In this document: positions 11,189 to 22,237 of the stretch, piece after piece | Position numbering within the stretch: position 1 is the first letter of the stretch | Layout: each line of letters begins with the position of its first letter | DNA from: Anthonomus grandis grandis | Taxonomy: Eukaryota > Arthropoda > Insecta > Coleoptera > Curculionidae | DNA: 64,000 nt | NCBI RefSeq assembly: GCF_022605725.1 | Contig: NC_065560.1 | Span: forward strand, 20,699,052-20,763,051 | Reading direction: 5' to 3' | The notes under the pieces: model-generated | Database searches by the model: none | The model's input: only the letters and a program-made list of their open reading frames with translations | Told to the model about the DNA's origin: nothing | Position numbers and translations under genes: made by a program

Positions 11189-12455
11189 TATAAGGAAACG
11201 CAAAAATGTCCAACCGCTTGTAAACTAAAAAATACATGAATCGTTTCCTCCCGCTGAATCTCGGGTGATATTGACCCGTCTGCTGTGACTATTGTAAGAA
11301 GAACAGCGTTCTGTTTCACTTTAGAGATGCATTGTTGCTAAATGCTCATCTTCCTGATAAAGCGCGTTAAATCCATTTCGGGCAAAGTCACGTGCTGATG
11401 ATTGCTCTTTTTTTTTAAATTTTTGAAAATTTTATTTATCCAGGGTTTCTTTGCTTTCTGTCGCATTGGTTTTTCTTGAAAATTCAAAGTAATAGAGTCG
11501 CAAAGAATATTGTATAAAACTTACCACATTTCAGATGAAGAGTCGCAGAATTTAAACATTTGGTCTCAGTTGAACTGTCCTAGATCGTTACAGACATGTT
11601 CGAAATTTTCCACCAAGAATTTATTTTGACTAGTGCTCTGTTTTCTATTGTAAGACTTTGTAGAAAATTGAAGTTTTGCATTGATTACACTATCTGATTT
11701 TCCAATAGGATCCTCGATTTCAATGTGGCAAACAAGAGCTTCTTCATTTGTTAGTAGTAAGTCGAGGGTCGATGATTCCTGGTTTTGTCTGCATCTGGTT
11801 GGTTCAGTGATGAGTTAGAACAAATTACTATTTAATATTAAGTCACTAAAATAGGTTTCAGAATTACGTGGTCCAAGAAATGATGTAAATGACCCTTTTA
11901 AACTAGGAACATTAAAGCCACCAACTATTACTAAATTTTCACATGTCCTTGACAAGTTTTGCACGTTTTTCAAAAAGCTTTTTGTTGTTTTTTAAACTGG
12001 TATCATTTGCCAGAGGCCAATAAATACACCTAAACGTAAAAGAAATAGCTAGTTTTGTCTGCTATTTTTAATATTAGGGTGTCTATTTTCTCACAAGTAA
12101 CTTTTGTCAAGAAATATCAATAAAAATTTGATTGCTTACATAGACGCAAACTCCATACCCAGGTTTATTGGTTCTACCTGTTCTAAATATTGTAAACAAA
12201 CTCGTTGTATTTAGCCTATGAACTGCCTAGGTTTATATACAAGATTTTCCATTGGAAAAAAGATGTATCTATAATTCGTTTTTTGTACTCCTTTTGTTAT
12301 GACCTTTATGTTAAGGTTATCTTCACCACTAGCATTTTTACATTCAAGTTTATCTCGTAATTTGGTTAAATATTTAAGTTGATTTTAAGTTTTATCATTT
12401 GATATTTTGATAGAGCGGGTAAGGTCATTATCCAGTTGTTTATTTTTGTGATGTA
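11189..12455 (-). pseudogene. Non-LTR retrotransposon, endonuclease part (3' half of split element)
   Basis: Minus-strand remnant joined, before the insertion at 12456, to 15863-16270. The clearest piece is an apurinic-endonuclease-like segment, NLVIVGGFNVPSLKGS (about 11955-11905), matching the conserved GDFN-P motif of non-LTR endonucleases. Upstream residues resemble the end of the first open reading frame. Stops and shifts are frequent. A lysine-rich linker follows at 11460-11400. The clade is probably CR1/Jockey-like, which is an inference from motif style. Confidence 0.65.
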
Positions 12456-12489
12456 GAGTCCATAAAATGAGAGAATATGCCGGTGACGT
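12456..12489 (+). repeat. Left 34-bp terminal inverted repeat
   Basis: Identical to the reverse complement of 15829-15862; begins GAGTCC and ends GGTGACGT. Immediately preceded by TA. Confidence 0.95.
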
Positions 12490-13051
12490 CAGACTTCGCG
12501 CATCTAAGCTGGCTATCGTTAAGCGTAGAAGCGTAGAATTCTAGCAGATAGTTTATGACTAAACAATCAGTGCCGGGGGTGTATTGTGTTAAAATATTAT
12601 TAAATAAATGGGGTTTAAAATACTGTTAAATAAATTTAAACTTTTCTTTGCTTTATTTATGCGTATGTGGATATAAGTGTTAGCTTTACATACATATATT
12701 ACTTTAGATACTCAAAATAACGTTTACGATACGTGTTAAAGAAATACATGTTTTTTTTTTTATACTCATTATGATACGAACATTATTTGATATTCATTAA
12801 TGTAATCATCATTTAAGATTATGTCCTTTGAAATACTTTTGTTTAAAAATCAGTTGAAATCTTAAAATATAAAAAAAAAATATTTAAAACAAAAATTAAT
12901 TTTTAAAATATGTTTTAAAACATCTATTTCTCTTCTTTCTTCAGCTATTAAAGATATTAAAAATAAAACTCCACATATATATAAATTTTACTGCTCATAA
13001 AAACACTACATAATATTATTACGGTATATAATACATATTCATATTATTAAA

Positions 13052-15324
13052 TTAGTCACTATCTGACAAAATGTCCACATTGCTGATAATTGATTCGTCG
13101 GAACTCGTTTCCAAATCTTCATCTGATGAGTCAGTGTTTACCGTAAATTTTAGGGAATCTAAAGTTTCATCAAAAAGATTATGATCTTTTATATATTTGT
13201 CTTCAATTTTGTCGACATGGTCACAAATGCTTCTCCAATCATCGACAGATACTTCTGCAAATGTTTACCTCGTCAAAGCTTCTACATCTGCTAACTTAAA
13301 AGTTGTGTTCCTGCTTGCTACCCAGTTTTTAACAGTGGCCCAGATTTTTTCAATGGGGTTCAATTCTGGGTGGTATGGAGGCAAACGCAAAGTTGAGTGT
13401 CCGTGACTTTCCATTAGTTCGTCAAGTTTGCACTTTATCGGATAAAATCTTTTATTTTGAAGAACTATTTCATAAAGTTCCGTTTTTGTCATTTTCTCGT
13501 CATGTTCTAAATTATGCTCCTTAAGCCAATCAATTATGAGTTGTTTCTTACTTCCTGAGGTAACATTCTTTTTTACTTGTATATTATGGTATGATGCATT
13601 GTCCAAAACTAAGACCGAATTTGGTGGCAAATTCGGAAGTAATTGGGTTTCCACCCATTTCATGAAATTTTCATGATTCATGTCGTCATGGTAATCGCTA
13701 CTTTTAGAACCTGAAATGTTATAAGTAAGAAATTAATAAGCACAGAATATATATTTTTTATATCTTACCTGAGCGGAATATAAGTAGACCGTCTTTAACA
13801 AAACCATTTTTTCCTCCAGCATGAACGATGATTAATCGCTGTCCTTTTGAAATGGGTTTTCGTATACCGCTTAGGCTTTCGTCAAACCAACCTTTGTCAG
13901 AAGTATGACTACTGTGTATATAGGTTTCGTCAGTATACACTATATTTCTACCTTGATTTTTAAATTCGGTAATTTGTTTTAAGTATTTTATTCTCTTCAA
14001 ACGTATGTCATATGATTCCATCAAGGCCTTTCTATTATCATCTGTCTTCTTCCATCTAAAAAACAATGTTTAGAAGTTAGAAATTTATATACATATTAAC
14101 ATCTAACAGGTACATATAATTTTAAAAAACTCATAACCCTAAAAATAAAATTCAAGATAAATAAAGAGACACAGGTAAAATTTTAAAAATGATATTCTAG
14201 TTAGGTAGAACATTAAGGAGAAGAATATAATAATATGTCCAATTAAGAGGAAAGAGTGGATTAACCAGGGTCATATCTTTTTTTATCTTACAGGTAACAT
14301 GCTTATGCATCCTACAGGTGTGTATTTATAAATAAATAAAATTAAAAAAAGATTTGTAACAGGTAGTCAGAAAATTGTAATAGCTATATTATGGGTAGCG
14401 CAATTTAGAATTTGAACTTAATTTAAATATTTTTTTAATTTTCTATGTTTTAAGTTTATATAAATGAAAATATCATATGCATATCTTTTCAGTGTTCTTT
14501 TTAGTATTTTTTCAATGAACGCTAAGACTAGATAAAAATTGTAATATTACAAACGAATGCAAAATATAAATATGGTTGAACCATACATACCTAAATCCAA
14601 TGCTCTTTAGTAGTTTTGCTAAGGATGGTATACTCATAGGCTCATGAATAACAGATTGGTCAATGATCTTTTGTAGGATTACTGCTAATAAAAAATAGGA
14701 TTAAAATTAAAAAAGCACAATAAAGGTAAATACGTACACTTGAGAGTAGGAGGCCTTCTTTTTTCCACTATATAAAAATCATTAACTATGCTCCTAATTT
14801 CTTTAAGTTGCGTCGAAGTAATGTCAAGTATACGTGATTTCCTGGGTCTCTTTTTTCTTGGACTGCTGAATGACCAAGAGGGGTTATTTTTTATATTGGC
14901 CGACTCCTTCAATATTTTTTCAAAAAATAAATGGGGGGGGGGACTTCAAAGAAAAGCACTGTATATTAATTTTACCAAAGAAATAAAAACTATATCATAA
15001 AAAACAGTAATGTAGCTGTTTTGTATACCTAATTTTGTTTTATATTTCATATTTTAAACAGCCACAAAAATATCTATATTGTTATATTAATAATTTATTA
15101 TGTTAATTATAAGTAAATAATATTTTATTTAAATGTTACATTATTTTAATAATAATTAATTATCTGTGATTTTTTAACCGTTGGATAACTTACCTAAAGC
15201 GTTTTAAAGGAATAGTTAATCCTTCTTCTGCCACTTTATGCATAAACTCTGCTACATTGGCAATAACTTCTCTTCCCTGGCTATGTATTATTTGCCCTTT
15301 CGTACCTAATTTCTTTGGCGACAT
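13052..15324 (-). pseudogene. Five-exon IS630/Tc1-type transposase, single in-frame stop
   Basis: Exon 1 (15324-15194) starts MSPKKLGTKGQ and ends at a GTAAGT donor. Exon 2 is about 14930-14744, basic, with PRKKRPRKSR; its start near a C-run is uncertain. Exon 3 (14684-about 14592) contains SLAKLLKSIGFR. Exon 4 is about 14055-13771, with the first catalytic D in VYTDETYIH. Exon 5 (13710-13052) has the second D in LDNASYHN and E in PELNPIEKIW. Eighty-three residues separate the second D and E, far more than the 34-41 of common Tc1/mariner types. The only break is a TAA at 13265-13267; the same frame then runs on as an acidic tail ending DILSDSD at 13052. Splice sites are GT-AG with matching phases. 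Confidence 0.85.
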
Positions 15325-15828
15325 CTACAAAACAGTTAAATATTTTACATAGATCTATAAACTAACTAAATGATTTGAATAACCATTCGTTCTTATTTTT
15401 ACATGTTTTGAAAAAAAAAACAGACAATATGAATAAAATCAAAAATAAAGTTAATGTAAATTCTTTGTTTCTTTGGAGTTGCACTTTTGGTTTATTAATT
15501 TGTACTGTAAGATACCTTTTAAAAAAACGACTACATTTTCTTACCTTTAATACGTTAGTAGTAACAAACACACACAAAATAATAGTCTTTAAATTAAAAC
15601 ACACCAAAATTGCAAGAAAAAAGTAGGTAAACACAAATTAGACTGAATTTACACGCACACTCTACACTCTCTGAATAAAGCGGAGAGGTATAACTATTAT
15701 AACGACTTTATCTTTTTCCTTGTGAAAGAGAGAGATGCATGTATTCACGGTCAAGTAAACCTAATCAGGGAAATATGGGGCCTCCCCTTTATTGATTTTT
15801 TGGTTTAAAGTGGGTTTGTGCGCATTTT

Positions 15829-15862
15829 ACGTCACCGGCATATTCTCTCATTTTATGGACTC
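15829..15862 (-). repeat. Right 34-bp terminal inverted repeat
   Basis: Perfect reverse complement of 12456-12489, followed by TA. Confidence 0.95.
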
Positions 15863-16270
15863 TAACAGTTTTTTTTATTGTGCTAGCATCAGTAAAGGTA
15901 ACTTTATAATGTAGCGAGGGCGTCCTCCGGGTTTTGGTTTTGACACTTTTGTCCCAATCTCAAAACGGAAATTGGAGCTGGTATGTGCTCATCTATGACA
16001 GTTAATGTTTGATGACCTCCGTAGTATCCTTTTGTTACCGAGTTGTGACGTCACCAAGGGATTCTGGAATCCCTTTGATCAATCCGTTTTTAGATCTATT
16101 TATTCTTTCACCTCCTTCGGCGGTAAAGTCTTCCAACGTTTTTAGCTCCAAAACAGCACTTGGAGTCCGCGTTTGAATCTCTAGATGCCTGATTTTAGTG
16201 TTAAGTATATCGATTTTGTCTAAGAGTTCAATTTTAAATTTTGTATTTTTTCAATTTTTATTAAGTTTTA
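15863..16270 (-). pseudogene. Non-LTR retrotransposon ORF1 part (5' half of split element)
   Basis: Minus-strand remnant reading LIKGIPESLGDV and later TKTRRTPSLHYKVTF, the style of the ORF1 RNA-binding protein of CR1/Jockey-type elements. It is cut by the transposon at 15862 and continues at 12453. Several stops are present. Confidence 0.6.
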
Positions 16271-16532
16271 ATGCTGCGATGACTTCCTCATAGCGGTCAG
16301 TTGATCTAAGTTTTTATTACATTCGTTGTAAAGGATTTCCAGTGTTTTGATTTTGGAGGGCGCCCACTGAATCGGATTGGCTCGTCGGTTCGGCACGTTT
16401 GGTCCCTTCAGTCGGTAACTAGCGCTCATACAATCGGCAGACGAAGACACGACGACGTTTAAAAGTGGTTCGACTATTCGAGCATATAGAAGTATTGTGA
16501 CTAAGCTTGCGTTTAAGCGTTTTTAAAAAAAA

Positions 16533-16822
16533 ATGAGCAGTTCCTCAAACTCTGAAGAGGATGTTATGATTTTAGTAGCCTGTACTGAAGTAGAGGCGGT
16601 AGAAAAGCGTAGGAGATTTTGGGTGCATGATATTTTTTTGAAAAGAAGAGATTTCAGAGAATATGATCATCTATTTTATGATTTGCTGGCGGACGAAGCC
16701 AAGTTTTTCAAATATTTTAGAATGGCTGCATCCAAATTCTATGAATTTTTGGAATTTTTGAAACTAGAGACAAATTTTCGGAAATCGATTCGGCCGGAAG
16801 AACGACTGGCACTGACACTCAA
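16533..16822 (+). pseudogene. HARBI1-like nuclease, first exon only
   Basis: Open frame starting MSSSSNSEED with the typical N-terminal segment of Harbinger nucleases: RRFWVHDIFLKR, then EAKFFKYFRMAASKFYEF and RPEERLALTLK. It ends exactly at a GTAAGT donor (16823). The catalytic DDE domain, expected in the next exon, is not found before the inner element, so this is a truncated gene. Confidence 0.85.
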
Positions 16823-17983
16823 GTAAGTTTACATTTTTTTTCGACTTTCAAAAGAAAATCATAATGACAAATATGTATTAAGTGTGGACTAGTTTTTTTT
16901 TATGGTTGTCTACCTCTTCAAATTAAAAATAATTTTACAATATGTACCAACAAGTTTTAAAATGTAGTACAAGTATATCTACTAAACACAATATTTAATG
17001 CTATAAAAAAAATGTAAATAAGCACTTATCGTTTGCTTTTTGCCTGAATTTTTTATATAAAATATCTTGGAGTTCCGAGCAGCCGTTAGTCGTGACAGGT
17101 ACGGATTCAGGGTATTTTGCGGATTTTGGTTTATTAATAAATCGCTCACAAAATTTTGAAAGACATAATATAATGGTACAAAGTGAGATTTTCACATAAT
17201 TGTTACCAACATTTAACCCAAATCTAAAACCAAATTTTATCTTATAGTTTTGTAAAAAATACGAAAATATGTTGAGGGTGATTTTGTATAGTTTCATGCA
17301 TCAGCCCTCTTAATTTTTTTATATCCCACTATTTAGAAAATAATTTAAAGAGGATGGTTTTATCATTAAGAGAACTGGTTTTTGCGCCATCTTAGAATTA
17401 TTTTAGCTGAATTGCGCCTCAACGTTGGTATACTGTCAAGTTTTAAAAATTTCTGAACTCTACTTTACGAGATATAGATAGCCGGCATTCGTTGTGGGAC
17501 ACCCTGTATAGAGTCAAATAAAATAAATTATAACATAACATTCCAATGTGCATTTGAAACTATATAAGAAGCTGTTTTTTTTGTGTATTTTTGTAAAAAC
17601 ATAAATTATATTCAAAGCAAGAGTTGTATCTACACCACTTAACACCAAAACGAGAACTTTCACACTCGCACATTTCTCCGACCAAATTGGTCTCCTCAGA
17701 TAATTAAAACTGAGTTTTAAAACCTCCTGATGATGCCAACTTAATAAACAGTAAATAACGAAAACATCGATTTAAGATATAATAAATGACACTTACCAGA
17801 ACATCCAGTTGATTTGGATACCTCCTCCTAAGCGTTTTCTTTCCTTAAATTATCATGATAATATGTGTTTTATTTATCATACAATATTCTAAAACTGTGA
17901 ACAGCTTCGATTAAAATTTCGTTTGACATATTTATCAAATCAATGGTTTTTAAAATTCTTTGAAATATTTCGGCATAATCGAG
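16823..17983. other. Decayed interior of outer Harbinger element
   Basis: Probably the intron and remains of the outer element. It contains about 200 bp (17300-17506) ending in a mariner-type terminus, GGGACACCCTGTA. No catalytic nuclease motif is recognised. The minus-strand open stretch at 17001-17297 has no family match that I can see. Confidence 0.4.
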
Positions 17984-18119
17984 TCGGCATTGCGTCTATA
18001 TTGCTTTGTAGTGTGGACGTCCCGATTGGTGCCGGCTGCCGAATCATCATTAGTGCATTGCGTTTGGAACGTAGTAGTGTCGCTTTCCCATCTGCGTATG
18101 TTAAAAGTATTTTAAAATC

Positions 18120-18542
18120 ATGAGTGATGACGAAGACCTTGTTTTAGCTGCTGCTGCAGCAATCATAATTGGAGTAGTCGCTAGTGAACGTCGTTGCTTT
18201 CGCCCTCGGAGATTTTGGATTCGCCCCAGTATCCTCAATGGTAGAAAGAAGTATAGAGCTAGTGAATTTATGAAAGATTTACTACTTGATGAGGTAGATG
18301 AGTTAAATTTTGAGTACAGAAACGACGTGGGATTCAGCAACTTTTTCAGAATGAAAATTTCTGATTTTGAGGTTTTATTGAATATGATTGGACCAAAAAT
18401 CTCTAATAAAACTACATCCTTCAGGGAAACTATTCCTGCAAGTGAACGCTTTGCAGCCACACTGCGTTTCATTGCGACTGGAGATTCGTACCATTCATTG
18501 ATGTACACTATGAAGATATCCCCAAGATATGTAAATTTTTGA
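18120..18542 (+). pseudogene. HARBI1-like nuclease, N-terminal part
   Basis: Starts MSDDEDLVLAAAAA and shows RRFWIRPSI, NDVGFSNFFRMKISDFEVL and PASERFAATLRFIATGDSY, the conserved pre-catalytic region of PIF/Harbinger nucleases. The frame stops shortly after LMYTMKIS; none of the DDE catalytic residues is included. Its end overlaps the 3' end of the MADF gene on the other strand by 35 bp. Confidence 0.87.
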
Positions 18543-18711
18543 TTTTTCGCTCAACCTCCTGCTTCTCTATACCAAATAAAACAGTAATTTCCGTGAGAGC
18601 GTCATGTCTTCGGTTTTTATTTTTGTAATCGGAATTTGAACTGTTCCATAAGGAAGAACGAACACGATACATATCAAGAAAGGCCAACGTTTCTTCGTCA
18701 GTCCACGTCAT
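18508..18711 (-). pseudogene. MADF/Myb-like DNA-binding protein, N-terminal part
   Basis: Short frame starting MTWTDEETLAFLDMYR, an MADF-type trihelix domain as found in the second gene of Harbinger transposons, where it helps bring the nuclease to the DNA ends and to the nucleus. It contains RRHDALTEI and VERKIKNLH. It is only 67 residues, so the C-terminal half is missing. Confidence 0.8.
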
Positions 18712-19109
18712 AATTCTAAACTAAAAATAAAAACTCCAAACTCAATACAAAAAATAAGGCACTGTCACCAACTCTAAACATTTAAAAAACAAATAAAATA
18801 AATTTGCACGCATGCGACCTTCGTTCGACTGAGACTAAAGCCGCCCGGCATGTACACACTTGTGGATTTTGATTTCATTCGGTTCGGTTTTCTTTGAAGG
18901 AGACCGACTTTAGTCGGGTTGAATTCGGCATGATTCGGGACGGCTTTCGGTAAGTCGGCAAGGCCGACCGGTACGTCTACACTAATTCGGTTTTGTCGAT
19001 CGGCATAAGCCGAATGATGCCGATTGGCATAGTGTAGACGCGCCTTAAAGCACATCTGGCCGATTGTACCGACCGTGCCGAGACGGTCGATGCCGATTCA
19101 GTGGGCGCC

Positions 19110-19810
19110 GTCGTGCTTAAGGCGCGAGTGGTCATCCGCAGAGAGGTTTGTATATACGACATGCCGATCCGCCTTGCAGCTATCAAACTAAATTGACTGA
19201 ATGCGTGCCGTGGATCGAGCACCGGCTGTAGATAGTTTGCAGTTTGCACATATCCTCGCCCTAGAAAAACGGTGGCTGCTTGTTTACGGTGATAATGAAA
19301 ACAATAATTTACTTACAGATTTTGTTTTTCTTTTTATAGTAACATGATACCTAAACACCAATATTTTTGCACATATCAACTATACACAATTCACACTATC
19401 GAATAGTCTAAAAACATTTATATGTTTCCAGCACTTAACTTGAAAGCTAAGTAAATTTGTAGTAAGAGCAAAATATACGTCCTATACTTGTAAGCCGGTC
19501 CTTAGAGATATTAAATTTTCTGTTAAGAATGACTCTGATTCCTTGTTGAAAAAGTTTAAAAGAATTGTTTAAAAAAATAAAATATTAACTTCCTTTTTTG
19601 TTCATATTTGAATCTACTTGTTTAATTCACAAGCATGTATTAGTAATTCCATAAAGGCCATCTTACAAGTACTACTTAGGAACAAGGAGAATAATCTTCA
19701 TCTTCCAATCCCACGACCAGAGTTACTTAAAAGCTATATAGTGACCGCCTAAAGTTCCGCATAAATTCTATAAAAATTAGACATAATTTTTTGAGAAAAC
19801 GCTGGTACCG
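19110..19810. other. Unassigned spacer
   Basis: About 700 bp with no supported coding or repeat structure. A short frame at 19249-18977 on the minus strand is Harbinger terminal sequence, not a gene. Confidence 0.4.
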
Positions 19811-19859
19811 GTCGATTTTTATTTTAAGTTGCGCATTATTTTACATAAATTTTTGTATA
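19811..19859 (+). repeat. Left arm of palindromic target
   Basis: Reverse-complement partner of 21520-21568 with few mismatches, beginning GTCGATTTTTATT and ending TTTTTGTA. The transposon at 19860-21519 lies exactly between the arms, at the central TA. Confidence 0.85.
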
Positions 19860-21519
19860 CAGGGTGGAACAAAAAAAAGATATGACGTCATTGGTCATTT
19901 TTTTAAATTGAATGCTATATTTTTTATTGCATTTATGAAATACAGGCGAAATTCCAAGCAAGTTTCGTAAAAAACACCTTATCTCAAAACTCAACTGTTT
20001 CAGAAATTTTTACATTTAACCAACAAGAAAGCAAGTAAGTACGTCTATTTACAAATTAAGATAAAATGGAGGATAAAATGTTATAAACTGTAAAAACTCT
20101 TATTAATGTATCAAGTGTTCAAACTGATCCCATTTACTTCTTGGCAGAAAGCAAGACGGTTTACAAAGTCATGTAAAACACTATCAATTATTTCGGGTGA
20201 TATACGTCTAATTTTATATCTAATTCTATTTTTCAAATCTTCTACGTTGTTTGAATAAAGTTTTTCTCAATATAAACTTTACTTTTCAGGTACCCCCATA
20301 GAAAAATAGTCTCAGGGATTTAAGTCTGGTGACCTGGCCGGCCACTCTATTGGCCCTCTTCGTCCTGGGAACACTGTATCCAAGTAATTACGGACATCTC
20401 GAAAGAAATGTGGCGGTGCGCTATCTTGCTGAAACCACAAATTATCTGTCGAAACAGCAGGGTCTTATTTGTCTGGTTATAGGGCAGGCAAAGCAGAGAT
20501 AAGATCTTCTTGAAGAAAATTTAAATAGCGTTGTCCTTTTAAGTTTTCTTCGAAAAAGTATGGCCCTATTACTTTATGTTCCATGATTCCAGCCCAAACA
20601 TTAATAGATTTACGGTACTCTGTATGAGCCTCAGTTGCCCAGTGTAGATTTGACATTGACCAGTATCGATAATTTTGCCGATTTACGACAAAGTTTAAAC
20701 AAAAAGTTGCTTCATCCGAAAACAAAACTCGTAACACAAACTGACGGTTATTATTGCAAATATTCATCATTTGCTCCCAAAATTGGTTTCTTCGATTAGG
20801 ATCGTCTTCATTTAATTTGTGTATTAGTATAATTCTATAATGGTGGTATTCATTTACTTTTAAGATGCGTCTTACTGACGTTCCGGTTGTATTATTATCA
20901 ACTGAAATTTGTGAAGTTGCATTGTTTGGATTTTCTTCAAAGGAGAGCAGAACGTTTAATTTTGTTTCTTCAGAAATTTTTGGTAGACCTAATCTTGGCA
21001 AATCCCTAACATGACCTGAAGTTATGAATTTGTGCTCTATTCTACTAACTGTTGACTGAGAAATAGGATGGTTTGGGTATTTGGCATTAAACAGTTCACT
21101 TACGTTTTTTGGCGTGCGCACTCGATCCCCGTACCCTAGCATCATCAAAATTTCAGTTCGTTGGGTTTCCGTTAAATTAGCCATAATTTATTCTGATAGA
21201 AACTATTAATTTTTGAACTGACAGTGACATTCGAAAATGGAGATTCTTTACAGGTGCAACCATGGAAATAGAAACAATTGGCAGTGTTTATAACATTATT
21301 TTTATCCTTGACTTTACCTTAATTTGTAAATAGACGTACTTATTTGTTTTCTTATTATTTAAATGTAAATATTTCGGAAACAGTTGAGTTTGAGATAAGG
21401 TGTGTTATACGAAACTTGGAAGCTTGGAATTTCGTCTATATTTCATAAATGCAATAAAAAATATAGCATTCCATTTAAAAAAATGATGAAATCATATCTT
21501 TTTTTTTTGTTCCACCCTG
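19860..21519 (-). mobile_element. Mariner-like element inside a palindrome
   Basis: 1660-bp element beginning CAGGGTGGAAC after TA (19858-19859) and ending GTTCCACCCTG before TA (21520-21521). The terminal inverted repeats are long, at least 200 bp (19860-about 20065 against about 21315-21519). One damaged transposase lies on the minus strand. Confidence 0.9.
20230..21184 (-). pseudogene. Mariner-like transposase, frameshifted
   Basis: Starts MANLTETQRTEILMMLGYG at 21184, a common insect mariner-like N-terminus with a helix-turn-helix (PISQSTVSRIEHKF). First catalytic D: VLFSDEATFC. Then INVWAGIMEHKVIGPYFFEE. The frame stops at 20477; similarity continues in other frames down to about 20230, including FLWGYLK-like residues, but the second and third catalytic aspartates are no longer in a continuous frame. 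Confidence 0.87.
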
Positions 21520-21568
21520 TATACAAAAATTCATGTGAAATAATGCGCAACTTAAAATAAAAATCGAC
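21520..21568 (-). repeat. Right arm of palindromic target
   Basis: Mirror of 19811-19859, starting TATACAAAAATTC and ending AAAAATCGAC. Confidence 0.85.
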
Positions 21569-21995
21569 GGTCAATTCCGTGCAAAAGATTGTACAATCAT
21601 TTTTTTTCGCATCTCGCTTTGAAATATTACTTGCTGGAGAATGTCATTATATGCGGTGAACCACTTTTTTATTTAATAACTTTAATAAATGTTATAAATA
21701 TTCTTTTATTCAAACTTTTTCCTTCCTCTCTTACGACTATGTACTAAAATTATATTTTGTATTTCATTGATTTATAGTATGTTTTTATGTTTATGTGTAT
21801 TCTGTATTGTGTTTTCGTTTGTTTTTTATATGTGTTTTTTAAAATATCTTACTAGCTTTCTTTACGAATTTTTTTTTTGACAATAAAGCAGATTATTTGT
21901 TTAGGATTTTACCACTTAATAAAATGAATATTAATTACATTGTTTAGCCTATTTACATCTTTCTTTTGTACCACTAATTAATTCTATAATTACAG
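21569..21995. other. Intron or upstream sequence before receptor exon
   Basis: AT-rich, T-rich towards its 3' end, and ends with the acceptor ATAATTACAG at 21995. No coding segment is supported. Confidence 0.5.
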
Positions 21996-22237
21996 GAAAC
22001 GTTCTTTTTGACTTCAACCTGGGTATTAATCGGAACATTTTTCCTTTGTGCCAATGACATACTGAACTTCGCCCTAATAATGTATCCTTCAGGTCAACTA
22101 GAAATGCTGCATAATATTCTTAGAGACTTTAAACACTATAAAGAAAATATCATGAAGCATAACCCAAGTATTGGAGATAAAAAGGCATCATTCTTTTTAT
22201 TAAAGAAGTGTATTGAAATGCATAAGGAGATTATAAA
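21996..22237 (+). CDS. Odorant receptor (7tm_6), internal exon A
   Basis: Exon of an insect odorant receptor, an odorant-gated ion-channel subunit that works with Orco in the membrane of antennal neurons. It encodes 80 codons plus two bases. The hydrophobic segment TWVLIGTFFLCANDILNFAL is a membrane helix, followed by GQLEMLHNILRDFKHY, a charged loop, and CIEMHKEIIK, the conserved helix before the next transmembrane segment. It has an acceptor AG at 21994-21995 and a donor GTAAAT at 22238. It enters in phase 0 and leaves after two codon bases, which exactly fits the exon at 26974. About 180 N-terminal residues are expected upstream and were not found in the window. Confidence 0.88.

Larger units (their letters stand above)
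12456..15862 (-). mobile_element. IS630/Tc1-type transposon, ~DD83E, nearly intact
   Basis: 3407-bp element bounded by a perfect 34-bp terminal inverted repeat (begins GAGTCCATAAAATGAG) and by TA on both sides (12454-12455 and 15863-15864). It lies inside a non-LTR retrotransposon, whose reading continues on either side. It encodes one multi-exon transposase on the minus strand. Perfect repeats and an almost uninterrupted gene suggest a recent insertion compared with most elements here. Confidence 0.92.
17984..19047 (+). mobile_element. PIF/Harbinger element (inner), deletion derivative
   Basis: Right end (reverse complement) starts GGCGCGTCTACACTATGCC at 19047. The left end near 17984 is a diverged match (GGCATTGCGTCTATA), and both ends have a subterminal inverted block (TAGTGT-GACGT). 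It holds the N-terminal halves of both Harbinger genes, converging on each other. It sits in the right part of the outer element. Confidence 0.65.
16359..19109 (+). mobile_element. PIF/Harbinger element (outer)
   Basis: Ends share an inverted motif, GGCGCCCACTGAATCGG, at 16359-16375 and as reverse complement at about 19093-19109. The similarity continues inward to a CGG-CACG stretch. The expected 3-bp TWA target duplication is not visible, so the limits are approximate. The first nuclease exon is present, but the rest of the gene has been replaced or deleted, and a second Harbinger element lies inside it. A piece of a mariner-type terminal repeat (ends at 17506, CACCCTGTA) also lies inside. 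Confidence 0.7.

Noticed and set aside
15362..15634. Overlapping AT-rich frames on both strands
   Set aside because: Low-complexity K/N/F/L translation inside the 5' region of the transposon; no family features and no splice continuity.
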